Shown here piece by piece: positions 15,503 to 23,728 of a stretch of 64,000 nt of DNA. The notes below the pieces were generated by a model. The model saw only the letters and a program-made list of their open reading frames with translations, made no database searches and was not told the DNA's origin. A program made the translations under genes and the position numbers. Origin of the DNA: Stutzerimonas nosocomialis (GTDB taxonomy: Bacteria; Pseudomonadota; Gammaproteobacteria; Pseudomonadales; Pseudomonadaceae); contig NZ_QLAE01000019.1 in the NCBI RefSeq assembly GCF_005876855.1, forward strand, positions 26,279-90,278. Direction: 5' to 3'. Positions within the stretch are counted from its first letter, which is position 1; every line of letters begins with the position of its first letter.

Positions 15503-16387
15503 ATGCGAATGCGCCTGATGCTGTTGGGCGGCGGCAATGCCCTGGGTCAGGCGCTGATCCGCCTCGGCGCGGAGGAAGACATCGGATTCCTCGCGCCGCG
15601 CCCGCCAGAGCAGGGCTGGGATGCGCCCAGCCTGACCCAGCTGCTGGACATCAATCGGCCCGATGTGGTCGTCAACCTCGCCTATTACTTCGACTGGTTC
15701 CAGCGCGGACAGGCCGACGAACGCTCGCTGGCCGCCCAGGAGCGCGCCGTCGAGCGCCTGGCCGAGCTGTGCCAGCACTACGGGCTGGTGCTGCTGCAGC
15801 CTTCGAGCTACCGGGTGTTCGACGGTTCGCGAGCGACCGCCTACAGCGAGAAGGACGAGCCGGCGCCGCTCGATGCCCGTGGGCGTGCCCTGTGGCGTCT
15901 CGAGCAAAGCGTGCGGGCGCTGTGCCCCCGGCACGTGCTGCTGCGCTTCGGCTGGCTGCTCGACGACAGTGCCGACGGCTTGCTGGGGCGATTCCTCGAG
16001 CGCCTGGAGCACGACGAGCCGTTGCACCTGGCGGATGACCGGCGCGGCAACCCGACACCGGTCGACGACGCGGCGCGGGTGATCCTGGCGGTCCTCAAGC
16101 AGCTCGACTGCGAGGCGCCGCTCTGGGGCACCTACCATTACGGCGGCCACGAAGCGGCGACACCGCTGGTGGTGGGGCAGGCGATCTACAGCGAGGCGGG
16201 GCAGTTCCGCCGGCCCAGATTGCAGGAGCTCACGCCGATGGCGCACGCCGACCTGCCCGACGCGGCAACCGAGCCGCAGCACGGCGTGCTTGCCTGCAAG
16301 AAGATCTTCAATACCTTCGGTATCAAGCCCCGCGCCTGGCGCGCGGGCCTGCCGAGCCTGCTGGATCGCTACTATCGCCATGACTGA
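15503..16387 (+). CDS. RmlD-like NAD(P)-dependent sugar-nucleotide reductase, 294 aa
   Basis: This is a short-chain dehydrogenase of the extended, RmlD-like (dTDP-4-dehydrorhamnose reductase related) type. It has an N-terminal nucleotide-binding turn MLLGGGNALGQALIRLG and then DVVVNLAYYFDW. The region at about 95-105 reads LLQPSSYRVFDG in place of the usual SSDYVFDG. The active-site YxxxK is not evident, so its substrate is unclear. The epimerase gene downstream starts inside its last codons (8-base overlap), so the two form one unit. It is the first core gene to the right of the island and corresponds in position to PA4069. Confidence 0.7.
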   Translation: MRMRLMLLGGGNALGQALIRLGAEEDIGFLAPRPPEQGWDAPSLTQLLDINRPDVVVNLAYYFDWFQRGQADERSLAAQERAVERLAELCQHYGLVLLQPSSYRVFDGSRATAYSEKDEPAPLDARGRALWRLEQSVRALCPRHVLLRFGWLLDDSADGLLGRFLERLEHDEPLHLADDRRGNPTPVDDAARVILAVLKQLDCEAPLWGTYHYGGHEAATPLVVGQAIYSEAGQFRRPRLQELTPMAHADLPDAATEPQHGVLACKKIFNTFGIKPRAWRAGLPSLLDRYYRHD

Positions 16388-17306
16388 CGCACCTATCCTG
16401 GTTACCGGCGGCGCCGGTTTCATCGGCTCGAACCTGGTCGACGCGCTCCTCGCGCAAGGGCATCGGATACGCGTGCTCGACGACCTGTCCACCGGCAAGC
16501 GCAGCAATCTGCCGGATGACGCCCGCGTGCAGTTCATCGAGGGCAGCGTGGCCGATGCTTCGCTGGTCGAGCGGGCGGTCGATGGCTGCCGGGCCGTGGT
16601 CCACCTGGCCGCGGTGGCTTCGGTGCAGGCTTCGGTGGACGATCCGGTCGGTACCCACCAGAGCAATTTCATCGGGACGCTCAACGTCTGCGAGGCCATG
16701 CGCAAGGCCGGCGTGCGCCGCGTGCTGTTCGCCTCCAGCGCGGCGGTCTACGGCAACAACGGCGACGGCGGCGCGGTTGACGAGGACACGCCCAAGGCGC
16801 CCTTGACGCCCTATGCGGCAGACAAGCTGGCCAGCGAGCATTACCTGGAGTTCTACCGGCGTCAGCATGGACTGGAGCCGGCGATCTTCCGCTTCTTCAA
16901 TATCTACGGACCCCGGCAGGACCCGTCTTCGCCCTATTCCGGGGTGATCAGCATCTTCACCGAGCGTGCGCAGAAGGGCCTGCCGATCAGCGTCTTCGGC
17001 GATGGCGAGCAGACGCGGGACTTTCTTTATGTCGCCGACCTGGTGGCGATACTTCAGCAGGCGCTGGACGTGCCAGTGGTGGAGGAGGGGGCGGTCAATG
17101 TCGGGCTCAACCGCGCGACCAGCCTCAATCAGCTGCTGGCCGATATCGGGGCGGTTTCCGGGGGGCTTCCTTCGGTGGAGCATTTGCCGGCCCGCCTGGG
17201 CGATATCCGCCACTCCCGCGCCAACAACGCGCGGCTGCTGCAGCGCTACCGGATGCCGCCTGCCACGCAGATGAGAGAAGGGCTGACGCGTCTGCTGTCG
17301 TCCTGA
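16380..17306 (+). CDS. NAD-dependent sugar-nucleotide epimerase/dehydratase, 308 aa
   Basis: This is an extended SDR of the UDP-glucose 4-epimerase type. It has NAD motif ILVTGGAGFIGSNLVDALL at residues 5-23, then HLAAVASVQASV, the Ser-Ser-Ala catalytic strand FASSAAVYG, and PYAADKLASEHY with the YxxxK-type pair in the normal place (here YAADK). FFNIYGPRQDP completes the substrate pocket. It would interconvert UDP-hexoses for envelope or polysaccharide sugars in the cytoplasm. The exact sugar cannot be read. It overlaps the upstream RmlD-like gene and ends just before a shared terminator with oprG. Confidence 0.8.
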   Translation: MTDAPILVTGGAGFIGSNLVDALLAQGHRIRVLDDLSTGKRSNLPDDARVQFIEGSVADASLVERAVDGCRAVVHLAAVASVQASVDDPVGTHQSNFIGTLNVCEAMRKAGVRRVLFASSAAVYGNNGDGGAVDEDTPKAPLTPYAADKLASEHYLEFYRRQHGLEPAIFRFFNIYGPRQDPSSPYSGVISIFTERAQKGLPISVFGDGEQTRDFLYVADLVAILQQALDVPVVEEGAVNVGLNRATSLNQLLADIGAVSGGLPSVEHLPARLGDIRHSRANNARLLQRYRMPPATQMREGLTRLLSS

Positions 17307-17328
17307 TCCGGAAAATTCCCCCAAACGA

Positions 17329-17355
17329 AAACAGGCGCCTCGAGGGCGCCTGTTT
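17329..17355. terminator. Bidirectional terminator between epimerase gene and oprG
   Basis: AAACAGGCGCC (17329-17339) and GGCGCCTGTTT (17345-17355) form an 11-bp perfect stem with a 5-base loop. A and T runs on either side let it work in both directions, serving the two convergent genes. Confidence 0.85.
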
Positions 17356-17372
17356 CATTTTTGCGGGCGGGC

Positions 17373-18056
17373 TCAGAACTTGTAGCCCAGGCCGACCATG
17401 TAGACCATCGGGTCGACATCGACGTCGACCTTCAGGCGCCCGACCCCGTCGAGGTGGGTATAGCCGGTGGTGTCGATATCGATGTAGCGCACCTGTGCGT
17501 TGATCATCAGGTTGTCGGTGAGCATGTAGTCCATGCCGACCTGGGCGGCGAGGCCCCAGGAGTTCTTCAGGCTCAGCCCGTCGAAGCCCTTGGCTTGCGC
17601 GCTGCTGGAGACCGACTCGTCGAAGAACCAGGTGTAGTTGATGCCGGCGCCGACATAAGGCTGGAAGGCCGACTTGGTGTCGAGTGGGTAGTAGACCAGG
17701 CTCAGGGTCGGCGGCAGGTGCTTGATGTCCCCGAGCTTGCCGTTGAGCGCGTCCAGGCCCGCCGGAGAGCCCTTGACGCCCACGCTGTGGCTGAACGGCG
17801 TGGCGGCCAGCAGTTCGATACCGACCCGGTCGGTCAGCATGTAGGCGAAGTTCAGGCCCATTTGGGTATCGCTGTCCAGCGTGGCCTGCCCGCCGAGGTC
17901 GCCGAGCGCGCCGTGCTTGATGCCCGAGCTGTCCTCGCGAGCGTCGACGGTGACGGCGCCCGCCCGAACGATGATGTCGCCGGCCTGGTGTGCCTGGGCC
18001 AGAGAGGCGGTAAGTGCCATGGCGAGCACGGAAAGGGTGAGCAGGGGCTTGCGCAT
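17373..18056 (-). CDS. oprG: OmpW-family outer membrane protein OprG
   Basis: This is a small outer-membrane beta-barrel of the OmpW/OprG family, 227 aa with a cleavable signal peptide (MRKPLLTLSVLAMALTASLA-QA). The mature part begins HQAGDIIVRAGAVTV and includes the family's YPLDTKSAFQPYVGAGINYTW (trimmed here to the motif) and the terminal aromatic GLGYKF for barrel assembly. The start at 18056 is chosen because the signal peptide begins there and GGAG precedes it. OmpW proteins pass small hydrophobic molecules. In P. aeruginosa oprG responds to low oxygen through ANR, and an ANR-like box lies at 18123-18136. Confidence 0.9.
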   Translation of the reverse strand: MRKPLLTLSVLAMALTASLAQAHQAGDIIVRAGAVTVDAREDSSGIKHGALGDLGGQATLDSDTQMGLNFAYMLTDRVGIELLAATPFSHSVGVKGSPAGLDALNGKLGDIKHLPPTLSLVYYPLDTKSAFQPYVGAGINYTWFFDESVSSSAQAKGFDGLSLKNSWGLAAQVGMDYMLTDNLMINAQVRYIDIDTTGYTHLDGVGRLKVDVDVDPMVYMVGLGYKF

Positions 18057-18122
18057 AGTGAACTCCATCGAGCAGGTGTGTTGCGACTGAGGCTCATGGT
18101 AGGTCGCTGCGTTTGGAGCAAC

Positions 18123-18136
18123 TTGATCCAGCTCAA
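18123..18136. promoter_or_regulatory. ANR/FNR-like box upstream of oprG
   Basis: TTGATCCAGCTCAA matches the FNR/ANR consensus TTGAT-N4-ATCAA at nine of ten fixed positions. It lies about 67-80 bases upstream of the oprG start codon, which would put a start site at the usual -41.5 spacing about 30 bases before the gene. Confidence 0.65.
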
Positions 18137-18272
18137 TAAAGCCTGCCGGCCCGCGCACAGGGAGTCGGTTGCGCTGAGCTCTGCTTGCAGATGATAATGT
18201 TTCTCTTTCTGAATCTGCTGCCGCATCCCATTGTCAGTAATCGATGCAGTAGGCAATGCGCTCGCCAATATT

Positions 18273-18285
18273 GTTATAACATAAC
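18273..18285. promoter_or_regulatory. Zur-like box upstream of the DUF3450/Ton operon
   Basis: GTTATAACATAAC has perfect GTTAT/ATAAC arms around three bases, as in the gammaproteobacterial Zur core GTTATANNATAAC. It sits 33 bases before the start codon at 18318, where it would block the promoter when zinc is plentiful. Confidence 0.65.
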
Positions 18286-18317
18286 GCTTTGATCGCGAAA
18301 CCGAGGGTCCACTCCGC

Positions 18318-19088
18318 ATGAATCTGTACCCGACTCGCTTGCTCGCAGGCGTCCTGTTGTCGTTCTGCCTGCCGTTGCAGGCTGCCCCGCTGGACGAGGC
18401 CCTCGACGAGAGTCAGCGCCTGGCGGCCGAGGCGAAGGCCTCCCAGGCACGGATCGAACAACTGGACGATGCCGCCCGGCAGGCGCTTCTCGACTACCGC
18501 AGCGCCGTCCAGCAGGCCGAGGCCTTGAAGGCCTACAACGAGCAGCTTCGCGAATTGACCGCGGCGCAGCGCAAGGAGCTCGAAGGTTTCCAGCGTCAGC
18601 TCGACAGCATCGAACGCACCCAGGAAGCGGTCACGCCGCAAATGAGCCGGATGGTGCAGGTGCTGGGCGAGTTCATCGCGGCGGATCTGCCGTTCCTGCC
18701 GGACGAGCGCGCCGACCGGCTGGCGCAGTTGCAGGACATGCTGCCCCGTGCGGACATCAGCCTGGCCGATAAATACCGCCGCATCCTCGAGGCCTATCAG
18801 ATCGAAAGCGACTACGGCCGTACGCTGGAGGCCTGGCGCGGCGAGCTTGGCCAAGGTGACGCGGCGCGCAGCGTCGAGTTCTTCAGGCTCGGCCGCACGA
18901 TGCTCTACTACCAGACCCTCGATGCCCACGAGAGCGGCTGGTGGAATCCCAAGGCCCAGCGCTGGGAAGTGCTCGACGGCGGAGCCCGGCGACCCCTTAC
19001 CCAGGCCATCGCCATCGCCCGGCAACAACAGGCGCCCGCCTATCTGCAGCTGCCGGTGAAAACCCTGGGCCAGGAGGCCGCGCAATGA
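18318..19088 (+). CDS. DUF3450-family periplasmic protein, 256 aa
   Basis: This is a secreted protein (signal peptide MNLYPTRLLAGVLLSFCLPLQA) made mostly of a long alpha-helical coiled coil at residues about 25-110, followed by the DUF3450 conserved part (YQIESDYGRTLEAWRGEL, VEFFRLGRTMLYYQTLD, GWWNP). Such proteins sit at the head of TonB2-type energy-transduction operons and probably act in the periplasm with the TolQ-like protein. The next gene begins in an ATGA overlap. A Zur-like box precedes it, suggesting that the whole operon is made under zinc limitation. Confidence 0.8.
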   Translation: MNLYPTRLLAGVLLSFCLPLQAAPLDEALDESQRLAAEAKASQARIEQLDDAARQALLDYRSAVQQAEALKAYNEQLRELTAAQRKELEGFQRQLDSIERTQEAVTPQMSRMVQVLGEFIAADLPFLPDERADRLAQLQDMLPRADISLADKYRRILEAYQIESDYGRTLEAWRGELGQGDAARSVEFFRLGRTMLYYQTLDAHESGWWNPKAQRWEVLDGGARRPLTQAIAIARQQQAPAYLQLPVKTLGQEAAQ

Positions 19089-20431
19089 GTCGTCTGTTCT
19101 ACCTGCTGTTCGTCGGCCTGATCCCTGCCCTGGCGCAGGCCGCCGATCCCCTCACGCCCGACCAGCTGTTGCAGCGCATCCGCAGCGATCGCGCCGCCGA
19201 AGTCAGCGCCATGCAGCAGCGCGAGCAGGCATTCCTCGCCGATCGCGGCGAGCAGTCCCGTCTGCTGGCCCAGGCCCAGGCGGAACTGAACAAGCAAAAG
19301 GCCGAGGCCGAGCGGCTGAAGGCCGATTTCGATCGCCAGGAGTCCGAGCTGGCCGAACAGGAAAAACTGCTGTCGCAGCGGGTTGGTCATCTGGGCGAGC
19401 TGTTCGGCGTGGTGCGCCAAAGCGCCGGGGATATCTCCGGCCAGTGGCAGGACAGCATGCTCAACGTGCAGTACCCCGAGCGCGTGAGGCAGTTGCGCGC
19501 TCTGGCCGAGAGCCGCGCGCTGCCGTCGGCCGAAGACCTGGACGGCTTCTGGATGACCCTGCTCGAAGACCTGGCGGCCAGCGGCCGCGTCGAGCGCGTC
19601 GAGCTTCCGGTGGTCTCCGCCGATGGCAGCCGAAGCCGCCAGCCGGTGCTTCGCGTCGGCACCTTCTCGGCATTTACCGATGACAGCTTCCTGCGTTACG
19701 ACGCCGACACCGGCGAGCTGCTGGCGCCGGCGCGTCAGCCGTCCGGACAGGGCATGGTGCGCGATTACCTGAGCAGCAACGCCGAGCTTGCCACATTGCC
19801 GGTCGACCCCAGCCGCGGCACCTTGCTGGCCCAGCTGCAGCGCCAGCCGAATCTCTGGGATCGGGTCCAGCAGGGCGGTCTGGTGGGTTGGGTGATCATC
19901 GCCCTAGGCGTGTTCGGCCTGCTGCTGGCGGCCTGGCGGATGGTCTATCTCGCGGGCGTAGGCCGCAAGGTCAGCCGCCAGGTCCGCGAACTGAGTACGC
20001 CGCGCGACGACAACCCGCTGGGCCGAGTCATCGGCGTGCTGGGTCCCAAGCCGCAGCTGGCGGACCTGGAGACCTTAGAGCTCAAGCTGGACGAGGCGAT
20101 CCTGCAGGAAACACCGCCGCTCGAACGGGGCCAGCCGCTGCTCAAGCTGCTCAGCGCCGTGGCGCCGCTGCTCGGGTTGCTGGGCACCGTGACCGGCATG
20201 ATCGTCACCTTCCAGGCCATCACCCAGAGCGGTGGCGGCGACTCCCGGCTGATGGCCGACGGCATCTCCCAGGCCCTGGTGACCACCGTGCTCGGCCTGG
20301 TGGTGGCCATTCCGCTGCTGTTCCTGCACAGCCTGCTGGCCAGCCGCAGCAAGGCGCTGATCCAGATGCTCGAACAGCAGAGCGCCGGCCTGATCGCGCT
20401 GCACCTGTCCGGAGCGCCGCGCCGTGACTGA
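19085..20431 (+). CDS. TtpC-like TolQ/ExbB-family proton channel with periplasmic N-terminus, 448 aa
   Basis: This is a two-part protein: a signal peptide and a coiled-coil periplasmic part (about 20-260) followed by a MotA/TolQ/ExbB domain. The domain has three membrane segments: GWVIIALGVFGLLLAAW, then LLKLLSAVAPLLGLLGTVTG and ALVTTVLGLVVAIPLLFL. The LGLLGTVTGMI and the TT.LGLVVAIP motifs are the family's channel signatures. This architecture matches Vibrio TtpC, which is needed for TonB2 function. The start at 19085 overlaps the upstream stop (ATGA). It would help convert proton-motive force into TonB movement for an outer-membrane receptor. Confidence 0.85.
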   Translation: MSRLFYLLFVGLIPALAQAADPLTPDQLLQRIRSDRAAEVSAMQQREQAFLADRGEQSRLLAQAQAELNKQKAEAERLKADFDRQESELAEQEKLLSQRVGHLGELFGVVRQSAGDISGQWQDSMLNVQYPERVRQLRALAESRALPSAEDLDGFWMTLLEDLAASGRVERVELPVVSADGSRSRQPVLRVGTFSAFTDDSFLRYDADTGELLAPARQPSGQGMVRDYLSSNAELATLPVDPSRGTLLAQLQRQPNLWDRVQQGGLVGWVIIALGVFGLLLAAWRMVYLAGVGRKVSRQVRELSTPRDDNPLGRVIGVLGPKPQLADLETLELKLDEAILQETPPLERGQPLLKLLSAVAPLLGLLGTVTGMIVTFQAITQSGGGDSRLMADGISQALVTTVLGLVVAIPLLFLHSLLASRSKALIQMLEQQSAGLIALHLSGAPRRD

Positions 20432-20966
20432 TTTCCACATCCACTGGCTGCGGCTGGTCGACAGCGGCTATGCGCTGCTCGACTTCATGTCCGCGGGCGG
20501 CATGGTGATGTGGGCCCTGGCGGCACTCTGCGTGGTCTATTGGACGCTGGTGTTCGAGCGGCTGTGGTTCATGCGCCGGGTGTTCCCGCGCTGGGTCGAG
20601 GAGCGCCGCGCCGCCTGGCATCGACTCGAGCTCAGCCACAGTCGCCAGCGTGCCGTGCGCAGTGCCTGGCTGGCCCAGGCCCAGCAGCAGCTGACCATGC
20701 CGCTGCGGCTGAGCAAGACGCTGGTGGCGATGTATCCGCTGCTTGGCCTGCTCGGCACCGTCACCGGCATGATCGCGGTGTTCGACGTGCTGGCGCTCAA
20801 CGGCACCGGCAACCCGCGCGGAATGGCCGCGGGCGTGTGGCAAGCGACCTTGCCGACCATGGCCGGCATGGTGCTGGCCATTACCGGACTTTTCAGCCTG
20901 GCGCGTCTCGAGCGAAACGCGCGGCAGGCCCTCGACCGGCTGGCCGACCAGCTGCGTCACGATTGA
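20424..20966 (+). CDS. ExbB-family proton channel subunit (ExbB2-like), 180 aa
   Basis: This is a short ExbB/TolQ protein with three membrane segments: MVMWALAALCVVYWTLVFE, LVAMYPLLGLLGTVTGMI and ATLPTMAGMVLAITGLF. The LGTVTGM motif is conserved. Its length (180 aa) fits the small ExbB2 type found in TonB2 systems. It overlaps the TtpC-like gene by 8 bases and is followed 10 bases later by exbD. It would form the inner-membrane proton-driven stator with the ExbD-like protein and energise the TonB encoded two genes downstream. Confidence 0.85.
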   Translation: MTDFHIHWLRLVDSGYALLDFMSAGGMVMWALAALCVVYWTLVFERLWFMRRVFPRWVEERRAAWHRLELSHSRQRAVRSAWLAQAQQQLTMPLRLSKTLVAMYPLLGLLGTVTGMIAVFDVLALNGTGNPRGMAAGVWQATLPTMAGMVLAITGLFSLARLERNARQALDRLADQLRHD

Positions 20967-20976
20967 GGATGTTCTG

Positions 20977-21390
20977 ATGCGAATGCGTCGTCACCATTAC
21001 CAGCAGGAAGAAGACACCGGCATCGACCTCACGCCGATGCTCGACGTGGTCTTCATCATGCTGATCTTCTTCATCGTCACCAGCTCCTTCATCAGGGAGT
21101 CGGGTGTCGAAGTGCAGCGGCCCCAGGCCGATACGGCCAGCGCCCAGGACAAGGGCAACATCCTGATCGCGGTGACCGCCGACGGGCAGGTCTGGATCGA
21201 CAAGCAGCCGGTCGACGTTCGCAGCGTCCGCGCCCACGTCGAGAAGATGCGGGTCGATCAGCCCGATGGTGCCGTGGTGGTCCAGGCCGATCAGGACGCG
21301 CGCACCGGGCTGGTGGTCCAGGTCATGGATCAGGCGCGCCTGGCTGGTGTGCAGGACGTCGCGCTGGCGGCCAGCGCAGGAGGGCGATGA
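20977..21390 (+). CDS. ExbD/TolR-family stator protein, 137 aa
   Basis: This is a single-pass inner-membrane protein. After a charged start come DTGIDLTPMLDVVFIMLIFF and IVTSSFI, the ExbD/TolR transmembrane helix with its conserved Asp in LDVVF, which carries protons. A periplasmic domain follows (NILIAVTADGQVWID, VVVQADQDARTGLVVQVMD, the family's peptidoglycan/partner-binding fold). It overlaps the TonB gene by 4 bases. With the ExbB-like protein it forms the proton-driven motor of this Ton system. Confidence 0.9.
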   Translation: MRMRRHHYQQEEDTGIDLTPMLDVVFIMLIFFIVTSSFIRESGVEVQRPQADTASAQDKGNILIAVTADGQVWIDKQPVDVRSVRAHVEKMRVDQPDGAVVVQADQDARTGLVVQVMDQARLAGVQDVALAASAGGR

Positions 21391-22091
21391 TGCGCCTGGG
21401 GTTGTCCTTCGCCGGCGCCTGCCTCATGGCGCTGGCGCTCTTCGCCCTGATGCTGAGCATGGTCTCGCCACCGCGCAGCAAGGTCGAGGACGATCCGGTG
21501 GCGGTCGCCAATTTCGTGCGCATGGACAACCGCAGCAGCGAAAGCTCGCCGCGCTCCCGGCAACAGGCACCCGAACCGCCACAGCCGAAGGCGCCGCAGC
21601 CGCCGACACCTCCGACCCCGGCGATGAGCACGCCCAACGCCAGCCTGCCGAAGCTCGACCTGGACATGCCGAGTATCGATACCGGCATCGCCGTCGCGGC
21701 GGCGCCCACGCCGAGCCTTTCCGGATTGACCGCCGCTGCGCCGGCTCCCGCACCGGCCCCCGCGCCGGCGGCGCCGTCCAGCCCGGCGGCGCCCGCGGCA
21801 CAGTCCGGCGGCCCCGAGCAGGAAGTCACGCCGCTCAACGACATACGGCCGGAATATCCCTACCGCGCCCGGCAGCAGGGGATCGAGGGCCATATCAAGC
21901 TGGCGTTCACCATCACGCCCCAGGGCCGGGTCGAAAATATCCGCGTGCTCGAAGCGTCGCCGCGCAACGTCTTCGATCGCGAGGCCCGGCGTGCCGCGGC
22001 GCGCTGGCGTTTCGCGCCGCGCACCGAGGGCGGCGCTGCGGTGTCGCGAGAAGCGGTCAAAACCCTGCACTTCAAACTCGAAGGAGGTTGA
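21387..22091 (+). CDS. TonB-family energy transducer, 234 aa
   Basis: This is a TonB-type protein with one N-terminal membrane anchor (LSFAGACLMALALFALMLSM), a long Pro/Ala-rich periplasmic spacer (residues about 60-145, with repeated PAPAP), and a C-terminal TonB domain with PLNDIRPEYPYRARQQGIEG, VKLAF-like strands, and the usual AARRAAARWRF and KTLHFKLEG ending. It would span the periplasm and push on outer-membrane receptors. A Zur-like box before the operon and a zinc ABC-type operon to the right suggest that zinc uptake is its job. No receptor gene lies inside the operon. Confidence 0.85.
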   Translation: MMRLGLSFAGACLMALALFALMLSMVSPPRSKVEDDPVAVANFVRMDNRSSESSPRSRQQAPEPPQPKAPQPPTPPTPAMSTPNASLPKLDLDMPSIDTGIAVAAAPTPSLSGLTAAAPAPAPAPAPAAPSSPAAPAAQSGGPEQEVTPLNDIRPEYPYRARQQGIEGHIKLAFTITPQGRVENIRVLEASPRNVFDREARRAAARWRFAPRTEGGAAVSREAVKTLHFKLEGG

Positions 22092-22092
22092 A

Positions 22093-23184
22093 ATGACACG
22101 TTTGCTGCCTTTGCTGATGCTGGTCGCGTCCTTCTCCTGTGCGGCGCAGAGCATCGATCCGGGCGTGTTCCGCGCCCTCGACACCGCCCAGTCCGCCCAG
22201 CAGAAGGGTGACTACGCGGCCGCCCGGCGTGCGCTGGAAGGCGCCACGCCGCGTCCCGGCAGCCTCGAGGAAGCGCTGTTGTGGCGCAGTCGTGGCTATC
22301 TCGCCTGGGCCGAGGGCAACAACGCCCAGGCGCTGGATTTCCTGGGCAGGGCGTTCGCCAGCGGCAAGCTCGACGATGAGTCGCAGGCGCGTGAGCGCCT
22401 CAACCTGGCGCGCCTGAACCTGGGTGAGCGCCGCTACGCCCAGGTGGTCAGCCTGCTGTCGGCGCAGGCGGCCAATGCCGACGAGGACGTACTGCAGATG
22501 CTGGTGCAGGCCTATCAGGGGCTCGGCCAGCACACCAAGGCCCTGCCACTGGCCGAGCGCTACGTGCAGCGCAATCCGAAAGCGGCCGACACCTGGTACC
22601 AGCTGTTGGTCGCCGGCAACGCCGAGCTCAAGCGCTACCAGGCCGCCGAGCGCTGGCAGCGCGTGCTGCTGGCGCGTCATCCCGACCGTCCCCGGGACTG
22701 GCGTCAGCTTGCCGCGTTGCAGCAAATGGCCGGTGACGACGACAAGGCGCTGGCGACCTTGCGGGCGGCGCAGGTCAAGGGCATCGCCTTCAGCGAGTCG
22801 GAGCTGGACAACCTGGTGCTGCTGGCCAGCGCCGCAGGGCAACCCTGGCAGGGCGCTAGGCTGCTGGACGGCATGCTGAAGTCCGGTCTGCTGGCGGGCA
22901 ACGCGACCCGCGAGGAGCGGCTGGGCATGCTCTGGTGGCAGGCCCGCGAGCGCGGCGCCGCGGCGTCCATCTACCGCAACCTCGCGGGGCGTTCCGGCAA
23001 TTCCAAGCATTGGCTGAACCTGGCTCAGCTGGAGCTCGAACAGGCCCACTGGCAGGCAGGGCTCGATGCCTTGCGGCAGGCCGAACGAGCCGGTGCGGAA
23101 CGTCGCCAGGTGCGTGCGTGGCGCGAATGGGCCGAGAGCGAACTGAGCTTCGAGCGCGAGCGCCAGGTGGCTCAGGTGCGCTGA
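22093..23184 (+). CDS. Periplasmic TPR-repeat protein of the Ton operon, 363 aa
   Basis: This is a secreted protein (MTRLLPLLMLVASFSCAAQ) built of tetratricopeptide-like helical repeats through most of its length: AQQKGDYAAARRALEG, YLAWAEGNNAQALDFLGRA, AYQGLGQHTKALPLAERYV, LQQMAGDDDKALATLRAAQ. The ATG at 22093 is chosen because AAGGAGG lies six bases before it, and the frame's upstream extension overlaps tonB. It is the last gene of the DUF3450-TtpC-ExbB-ExbD-TonB unit, as in other TonB2 operons. There it probably scaffolds the complex in the periplasm. No enzyme motif is seen. Confidence 0.8.
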   Translation: MTRLLPLLMLVASFSCAAQSIDPGVFRALDTAQSAQQKGDYAAARRALEGATPRPGSLEEALLWRSRGYLAWAEGNNAQALDFLGRAFASGKLDDESQARERLNLARLNLGERRYAQVVSLLSAQAANADEDVLQMLVQAYQGLGQHTKALPLAERYVQRNPKAADTWYQLLVAGNAELKRYQAAERWQRVLLARHPDRPRDWRQLAALQQMAGDDDKALATLRAAQVKGIAFSESELDNLVLLASAAGQPWQGARLLDGMLKSGLLAGNATREERLGMLWWQARERGAAASIYRNLAGRSGNSKHWLNLAQLELEQAHWQAGLDALRQAERAGAERRQVRAWREWAESELSFERERQVAQVR

Positions 23185-23202
23185 AGCCCACGGACGAGTC
23201 GA

Positions 23203-23721
23203 TCAGCTGTCCGGCAGCTCGTAGGGATAGATTTTCTGGGCGTCCATCTGGTAGCCGGCCTCGGCCAGTTCGCTGCTGGCATGCTCGACCCGCAGCGGGC
23301 CCTCGATCCAGAAGGGCTCGTAGAGCACGTCCACCATGACGCCGACCTTGCTGGTCGCATGCACGATCTGGTTCGACGGTGGCGGCGGAACGTGGATGCA
23401 CGCCCCGAAGTAGGGAACCAGCAGGAACTCGATCACCCGCCCTTCGTCCGTCATGTCCAGCGGCACGATGTACCCCGGAAGCTTCACGCGCTGACCGTCC
23501 AGTTCCTTGACCACCGGGGCCGAGGGCGACTGCTGCAGGGCGGCGGGGCCGCTCTCGCCTAGCACGTCGGACAGCTGCGAGAAGTCGTGCACCGGAATCG
23601 GTGGCGGAGGGGGCGGCGCGTCGGCCGGTACCAGCTCGGACCAGTTCAGTTCGCGCGGCGAGTCGGCCGCCCAGAGCGGGGCGGCGAAGGCCAGTAGCAG
23701 GATCAGAAAAACGCGCGGCAT
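23203..23721 (-). CDS. DUF3299 periplasmic protein, 172 aa
   Basis: This is a secreted protein (MPRVFLILLLAFAAPLWAAD) of the DUF3299 family, with GQRVKLPGYIVPLDM, VIEFLLVPYFGACIHVPPPP and NQIVHATSK. The conserved Cys and His in GACIHVPPPPSN suggest metal or cofactor binding. It is the last gene of the DUF2796-ABC operon read leftwards, equivalent to PA4066. That operon is zinc-repressed in P. aeruginosa, so the protein probably helps with zinc handling in the periplasm. The start at 23721 gives a proper signal peptide; the longer frame does not. Confidence 0.8.
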   Translation of the reverse strand: MPRVFLILLLAFAAPLWAADSPRELNWSELVPADAPPPPPPIPVHDFSQLSDVLGESGPAALQQSPSAPVVKELDGQRVKLPGYIVPLDMTDEGRVIEFLLVPYFGACIHVPPPPSNQIVHATSKVGVMVDVLYEPFWIEGPLRVEHASSELAEAGYQMDAQKIYPYELPDS

Positions 23722-23728
23722 GGGGTCC

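Noticed and set aside
15455-16705. 416-codon minus-strand frame opposite the rmlD-like gene
   Set aside because: Repetitive Arg/Ala/Gln text, no start signal, fully antisense to two clear core genes.
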